Positions 60,564-64,000 of a DNA stretch of 64,000 nt are shown here, in pieces. The notes below the pieces were generated by a model that was given only the letters and a program-made list of their open reading frames with translations, was not told the DNA's origin and did no database searches. The position numbers and the translations under genes are program-made. The DNA comes from Sphaerisporangium perillae (GTDB taxonomy: Bacteria > Actinomycetota > Actinomycetes > Streptosporangiales > Streptosporangiaceae), in NCBI RefSeq assembly GCF_023276435.1, contig NZ_JALLPO010000042.1, positions 1-64,000 on the forward strand, written 5' to 3'. Each line of letters starts with the position of its first letter. Position 1 is the stretch's first letter.

Positions 60564-60580
60564 TCGGAAGACCGAGGCCT

Positions 60581-61462
60581 TCAGAAGGCGGTCGCGCCGA
60601 CCCGCTCCGCCAGTGCTCTCAGCCCCTTCTCCGTCGCCGACCCTTTCGGTGCCGTGTACGTGCACAGGCGCTGGCCCGGATCGGTCGGCAACGCGAACGC
60701 CTCATACGTCAGCACCAGCTCGCCCACTTCCGGGTGCAGCATGCGCTTCGTGCCGCGGCTCCGTTCCCACACCGCCTGCGCCTCCCAGTAGTGCCGGAAC
60801 TCCTCGCTCGCCTCCCGTAGATCACAGACGACACGCTGCACCCGGGACTGGTCGTGACGGCGCCCGATCTCCGCGCGGAGGCTCGCCACCGTCTCTTCCG
60901 CGTCCTGCTCCCATTCGGGAAGCAGCGCCTTGGCGTCGGGATTCAGGAAGATCAGCCGGGCGCCGTTGAGGTCCGCCTCGGGGAGGGCGTCGAAGTCGAA
61001 CGAGATCCGGCCGGCGATCCGGTTCCAGGCCAGAATGTCCGTGCCCGGGCCGTAGACGATGGCGGGGACGGTGTCGTCCATCGCGTCCAGCAGCTCCTGG
61101 ATCTGCGGCCGCACTCGCGGCCGGGGGCCTCTGCCCGCGTCGCAGACGCCGGCATCGGCACTGGCCCGCCGCCGAGCCTGCGTGATGTTGCGCAGGTACG
61201 TGTGCTCGTCGAGGGTCAGCCGCAACGCCCGCGCGACCGCGTCGACCACCGCGTCGGAGACGGCGTGCGCGCGGCCCTGCTCGATGCGGGTGTAGTAGTC
61301 GACGCTGACCCCGGCGAGCTGGGCGACCTCCTCGCGGCGCAGGCCGCGTACCCGCCGCCGGGCGAACCCGTCCGGCAGGCCGAGCGTGGCGGCGTCCAGC
61401 GCGGCCCGCCGCGCCTTCAGGAACGGCCCGATCTCGTCCTCAGCATGGCCCATACCTGCCAT
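60581..61462 (-). CDS. XRE-family regulator with MmyB-like ligand-binding domain
   Basis: A 293-residue regulator. The helix-turn-helix lies at about residues 35-90 (RGLRREEVAQLAGVSVDYYTRIEQGR) and the MmyB-type PAS-like domain follows (PAIVYGPGTDILAWNRIA, then NGARLIFLNPDAKALLPEWE). Members bind fatty acids or similar ligands. It is divergent from an aldo/keto reductase with two inverted repeats between them, the usual arrangement for a regulator and its target. ATG 61453 is an alternative start. Confidence 0.92.
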   Translation of the reverse strand: MAGMGHAEDEIGPFLKARRAALDAATLGLPDGFARRRVRGLRREEVAQLAGVSVDYYTRIEQGRAHAVSDAVVDAVARALRLTLDEHTYLRNITQARRRASADAGVCDAGRGPRPRVRPQIQELLDAMDDTVPAIVYGPGTDILAWNRIAGRISFDFDALPEADLNGARLIFLNPDAKALLPEWEQDAEETVASLRAEIGRRHDQSRVQRVVCDLREASEEFRHYWEAQAVWERSRGTKRMLHPEVGELVLTYEAFALPTDPGQRLCTYTAPKGSATEKGLRALAERVGATAF

Positions 61463-61486
61463 TATGCGACGGCGTGCGGTTTGGGG

Positions 61487-61532
61487 GGGTCTGTCAGACC
61501 CAGGTTAGGCCGGGCCTGGTACCGGGCCCGGC
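61487..61532. promoter_or_regulatory. two inverted repeats in the MmyB/aldo-keto reductase promoter region
   Basis: GGGTCT-GTC-AGACCC at 61487-61501 has perfect 6-bp arms. GCCGGGCC and GGCCCGGC (61509-61532) are 8-bp arms 8 bp apart. Both lie in the 124-bp divergent region and are candidates for the regulator's binding site. Confidence 0.55.
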
Positions 61533-61586
61533 GCGGGTTGAGGCTGGATCCGTATCCACGAAACGATCCGCAGGAGGCATTACCTC

Positions 61587-62639
61587 ATGAAGCGCAGGAT
61601 CCTCGGCGGCACGGGCATCTCGGTCAGCCAGTACGCGCTCGGCGCGATGATGTTCGGCGCCCTCGCCAACGAGGACCACGACGAGTGCGTGCGCATCATC
61701 CACCGCGCCCTCGACGCTGGAATCAACTTCGTCGACACCGCCGACATCTATTCGCGGGGAGAGTCGGAGGAGATCGTCGGCAAGGCGCTCAAGGGCCGTC
61801 GCGACGACGTCGTCCTGGCGACCAAGGCCCACGGTTCGATGGGCCCGGACGCCAACCACGGCGGGAACTCCCGGCGCTGGCTCGTCCGCGAGGTCGAGAA
61901 CAGCCTGCGGCGCCTGGGCACCGACTACATCGACCTGTATCAGATCCACCGCCCCGACCCGGCCACGGACATCGACGAGACGCTCTCCGCCCTCACCGAC
62001 CTGGTCCGGGCGGGCAAGGTCCGGGCCGTGGGCAGCTCCACCTTCCCGGCGGAGCAGATCGTCGAGGCGCAGTGGGCATCCGAGCGGCGCGGCCACGTCC
62101 GCTTCCGCACCGAGCAGCCCCCGTACTCGATCCTGGCGCGCGGTGTGGAGGCGGCGGTGCTGCCGACCACGCAGAAGTACGGGATGGGCGTGCTGACCTG
62201 GGGCCCGCTGTCGGCGGGCTGGCTGTCCGGCCGCTACACCCAGGCGGCCGACATCGACCTGACGGGCACCGGCCGCGCGGCCTTCGAGCGCCACAAGTTC
62301 GACCCGTCGCTGCCCGAGAACGCGCTCAAACTCCAGGCCGTCGGTGAGCTGACGAAACTCGCGGCGGAGGCCGGTCTGTCGCTGCCGCACCTGGCCGTCG
62401 GATTCGTCCTGGCCCACCCGGCCGTCACCTCGGTGATCATCGGGCCGCGCACCATGGAGCACCTCGACGACCTGCTGGCCGGGGCCGACACGGTGCTGAG
62501 CGAGGACGTGCTGGACCGGATCGACGAGATCGTGCCGCCGGGCACCGACCTCAACCGGGCGGACAGCTACTACGTGCCGCCGGCCCTGGCGGACAAGACG
62601 CTACGCCGGCGGGCCGGGGCAGATCTCGCAGGCAGGTAG
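61587..62639 (+). CDS. aldo/keto reductase
   Basis: A 350-residue TIM-barrel NADP-dependent oxidoreductase. The catalytic tetrad region is visible: FVDTADIYSRGESEEIVGKAL (Asp, Tyr), then VLATKAHGS with the Lys, and YIDLYQIHRPDP with the His. The cofactor-binding C terminus (VTSVIIGPRTMEHLDDLLAG) is intact. GCAGGAGG lies just upstream of the ATG. The divergent MmyB-type regulator probably controls it in response to a small ligand. Confidence 0.93.
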   Translation: MKRRILGGTGISVSQYALGAMMFGALANEDHDECVRIIHRALDAGINFVDTADIYSRGESEEIVGKALKGRRDDVVLATKAHGSMGPDANHGGNSRRWLVREVENSLRRLGTDYIDLYQIHRPDPATDIDETLSALTDLVRAGKVRAVGSSTFPAEQIVEAQWASERRGHVRFRTEQPPYSILARGVEAAVLPTTQKYGMGVLTWGPLSAGWLSGRYTQAADIDLTGTGRAAFERHKFDPSLPENALKLQAVGELTKLAAEAGLSLPHLAVGFVLAHPAVTSVIIGPRTMEHLDDLLAGADTVLSEDVLDRIDEIVPPGTDLNRADSYYVPPALADKTLRRRAGADLAGR

Positions 62640-62644
62640 CCCGC

Positions 62645-62766
62645 GGCGGCGGTTCGCGGCACATGTGCGATGTCGGTTCAGCGGATGCCTGAAGTGCTCG
62701 TCCGGCTGAGCCTGACGGAGCCGCGAACCGTCGCCCCCTCCGACCGGCTGAACCCTTCAGGCATCC
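62645..62766. repeat. three interleaved inverted-repeat pairs
   Basis: Pair A: GGCGGCGGTTCGCGG (62645) with CCGCGAACCGTCGCC (62721), one mismatch. Pair B: GGTTCAGC (62675) with GCTGAACC (62747). Pair C: GGATGCCTGAAG (62683) with CTTCAGGCATCC (62755), perfect and overlapping the permease stop. The order A-B-C-A'-B'-C' means the three helices cannot form as one nested structure. Confidence 0.85.
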
Positions 62767-63536
62767 CGCGAGTAGAACAGGGCGAACGCCATGGCCAGCA
62801 GCACGGCCGTGAAGGCGGCCATCAGCCCCAACCCCGCCCAGGGGGTCAGCCGGTCGGCGTTCTGAACGGTGGTGGCGACCTGGAGACCGGCCGAGATGGG
62901 CCAGTACGTCATCAGCACCTCACCAGCCGACTCGGGCAGGAGCCTGGGTCCGATGATGGGGATGAGGAAGTTGACCGCCACCAGCACGGTGACAGCCATC
63001 ATGGTGCTCCGCAGCAGGCAGCCCAGTGCCACGCCCACCAGGCCCACCAGCCCCCAGATCAGCCCCATCCCGGCGACCGCCCGCAGCACTCCGGGCTGCC
63101 CGAGCGTCGCGGTGGGGGCACCGGCGGCGCCGATCGCCGCTTGCCCGAGCAAGAACGAGGCGAAGCTCGCGACCTCTCCCGCGACCAGGGCGATTCCCCC
63201 GAACAATCCGACCTTGGCGGCCAGCAGCCGTCCTCGCCGCGGCACCACGGTCAGGCTCGTCCGGATCATCCCGGTGACGTATTCCGAGGTCATCACCAGC
63301 ACGCCCAACGCACCCACGGCGATCTCGGCGAACAGGAACCCGCCGTACATGCTGATGTACGTGGCGTCGAACGCCCGGCTCGCCGCCGCCTGGTAACCCT
63401 CGCCCGCGCGGTAGGCGGTGACAGTGCCGAGACCCACCATGAGCACCACGGCGGTCAGCATGGTGGAGATGTTCGACGGGATCGTGCGGAACTTGGTCCA
63501 CTCCGACCGGAACGTGTCCGCGATGGTGGCCCTCAT
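62757..63536 (-). CDS. ABC-2-type transporter permease
   Basis: A 259-residue membrane protein with six predicted helices. The N terminus (TFRSEWTKFRTIPSN) and the segment SEYVTGMIRTSLTVVPRRGRLLAAK are characteristic of ABC-2 permeases that work with CcmA/DrrA-type ATPases in export or membrane resistance. Its ATG overlaps the stop of the upstream ATPase gene by 4 bp (ATGA). The substrate is unknown. Its 3' end lies in an inverted-repeat cluster. Confidence 0.9.
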   Translation of the reverse strand: MRATIADTFRSEWTKFRTIPSNISTMLTAVVLMVGLGTVTAYRAGEGYQAAASRAFDATYISMYGGFLFAEIAVGALGVLVMTSEYVTGMIRTSLTVVPRRGRLLAAKVGLFGGIALVAGEVASFASFLLGQAAIGAAGAPTATLGQPGVLRAVAGMGLIWGLVGLVGVALGCLLRSTMMAVTVLVAVNFLIPIIGPRLLPESAGEVLMTYWPISAGLQVATTVQNADRLTPWAGLGLMAAFTAVLLAMAFALFYSRDA

Positions 63537-64000
63537 GCCACGACCGCCTGGAACTCGAGGCTGTCACGGGTCAGGTTCATGTACGCCTCCTCCAGGGAGA
63601 GCCGCTGGGGTGTCAGCTCCGACAGCACCACCCTGGCCTCCGTTGCCAGCCTGCCGATCTCCTTGGCCTCCAGCCCTGTGACGACGAGAGCGCCCTCGGC
63701 GCCCGGCTCCACACAGGCGCCCGCCTCGGTCAGGCGGCGGGTGAGAAGTCCCTGGTCCTCCGCGCGGACCAGCACGCCGGAGCTGTGCCGGACGAACTCC
63801 CGCATTTCGACGTCCGCGATCAGCTTCCCCTTGCCGATGACGACGAGGTGGTCGGCGGTCAGCGCCATCTCGCTCATCAGATGGCTGGAGACCAGGACGG
63901 TGCGGCCGTCGTCGGCCAGTCCGCGCATCAACTCGCGGATCCACTTGATGCCTTCGGGATCGAGGCCGTTGACCGGCTCGTCGAACAGCAGCACCTTCGA
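63533..64000 (-). CDS. ABC transporter ATP-binding protein, partial at window edge
   Basis: The C-terminal 155 residues of an ABC ATPase; the Walker A and signature lie beyond the window. Visible are Walker B LLFDEPVNGLDPEGIKW, the H-loop VLVSSHLMSEMALTADHLVVI and the DrrA-like C-terminal domain. It overlaps the permease gene by 4 bp, so the two form an export unit. Confidence 0.92.
   Translation of the reverse strand, partial: SKVLLFDEPVNGLDPEGIKWIRELMRGLADDGRTVLVSSHLMSEMALTADHLVVIGKGKLIADVEMREFVRHSSGVLVRAEDQGLLTRRLTEAGACVEPGAEGALVVTGLEAKEIGRLATEARVVLSELTPQRLSLEEAYMNLTRDSLEFQAVVA

Overview
The window is very GC-rich DNA from an actinomycete. Supporting signs are large ATP-binding LuxR regulators, a divergent XRE/anti-sigma-type ATPase pair, a hadA-hadB-rpmG-tRNA block of the mycobacterial/streptomycete type, many GTG starts, and very high G+C at third codon positions. 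A filamentous Streptosporangiales-like host is my inference. Nothing in the window fixes the genus.

Layout. 0.3-9.7 kb: a LuxR/AAA regulator, then a tightly coupled polar amino-acid ABC transporter (binding lipoprotein, permease, ATPase) followed by an N-acyl-D-amino-acid deacylase and a beta-lactamase-fold serine hydrolase, then a convergent LysR regulator. Together these suggest uptake and deacylation of D-amino-acid derivatives. 9.8-13.8 kb: a divergent ATPase/XRE regulator pair, a DJ-1/PfpI protein, a PfkB-family kinase with an altered active site, and a DoxX membrane protein. 14.3-21.4 kb: a cytochrome P450 with a repeat-rich N terminus, then a divergent FAD/GcvT oxidoreductase versus kinase-permease unit (choline, betaine or methylated-glycine type metabolism inferred). 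21.4-25.9 kb: lipB, small membrane proteins, a scramblase-like protein and hrpB. 26.1-28.1 kb: an uncharacterised two-gene membrane-protein operon in a locally AT-richer setting. 28.2-31.7 kb: a deoxyribose-type operon (deoC, aldehyde dehydrogenase, an overlapping small gene, and a truncated aldehyde dehydrogenase without catalytic half).

32-42.5 kb: a second large LuxR regulator, a manganese exporter under a yybP-ykoY-type riboswitch, murB, a glycosyltransferase, hadB-hadA, rpmG, tRNA-Met and tRNA-Thr, then a small hypothetical and a hemerythrin protein. 42.5-47.3 kb: a MarR-MFS-YceI-MarR block whose transporter carries three cytosolically predicted beta-sandwich domains. 47.4-52.4 kb: a Tat-exported PhoX phosphatase, a GH25 lysozyme, and an NmrA/TetR divergent pair.

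52.4-58.4 kb is the most distinctive part. A two-gene RNA-repair operon encodes an RNA ligase-polynucleotide kinase fusion and a 1033-residue protein combining an MJ1316/DUF504 domain, an endonuclease/exonuclease/phosphatase domain, a 2H phosphoesterase and a eukaryote-like poly(A)-polymerase nucleotidyltransferase. It is followed by a small P-loop kinase. What looks like a 5' remnant of a group II intron lies directly upstream. 58.5-64 kb: a GNAT acetyltransferase, a frameshifted LuxR pseudogene, a MmyB-type regulator divergent from an aldo/keto reductase, and an ABC-2 transporter cut by the window edge.

A recurrent theme is short tandem repeats. Inside genes the clear DNA arrays have periods of 18, 21, 24 or 27 bp, all multiples of three. 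Between genes the periods are 15, 20, 34 and 42 bp.
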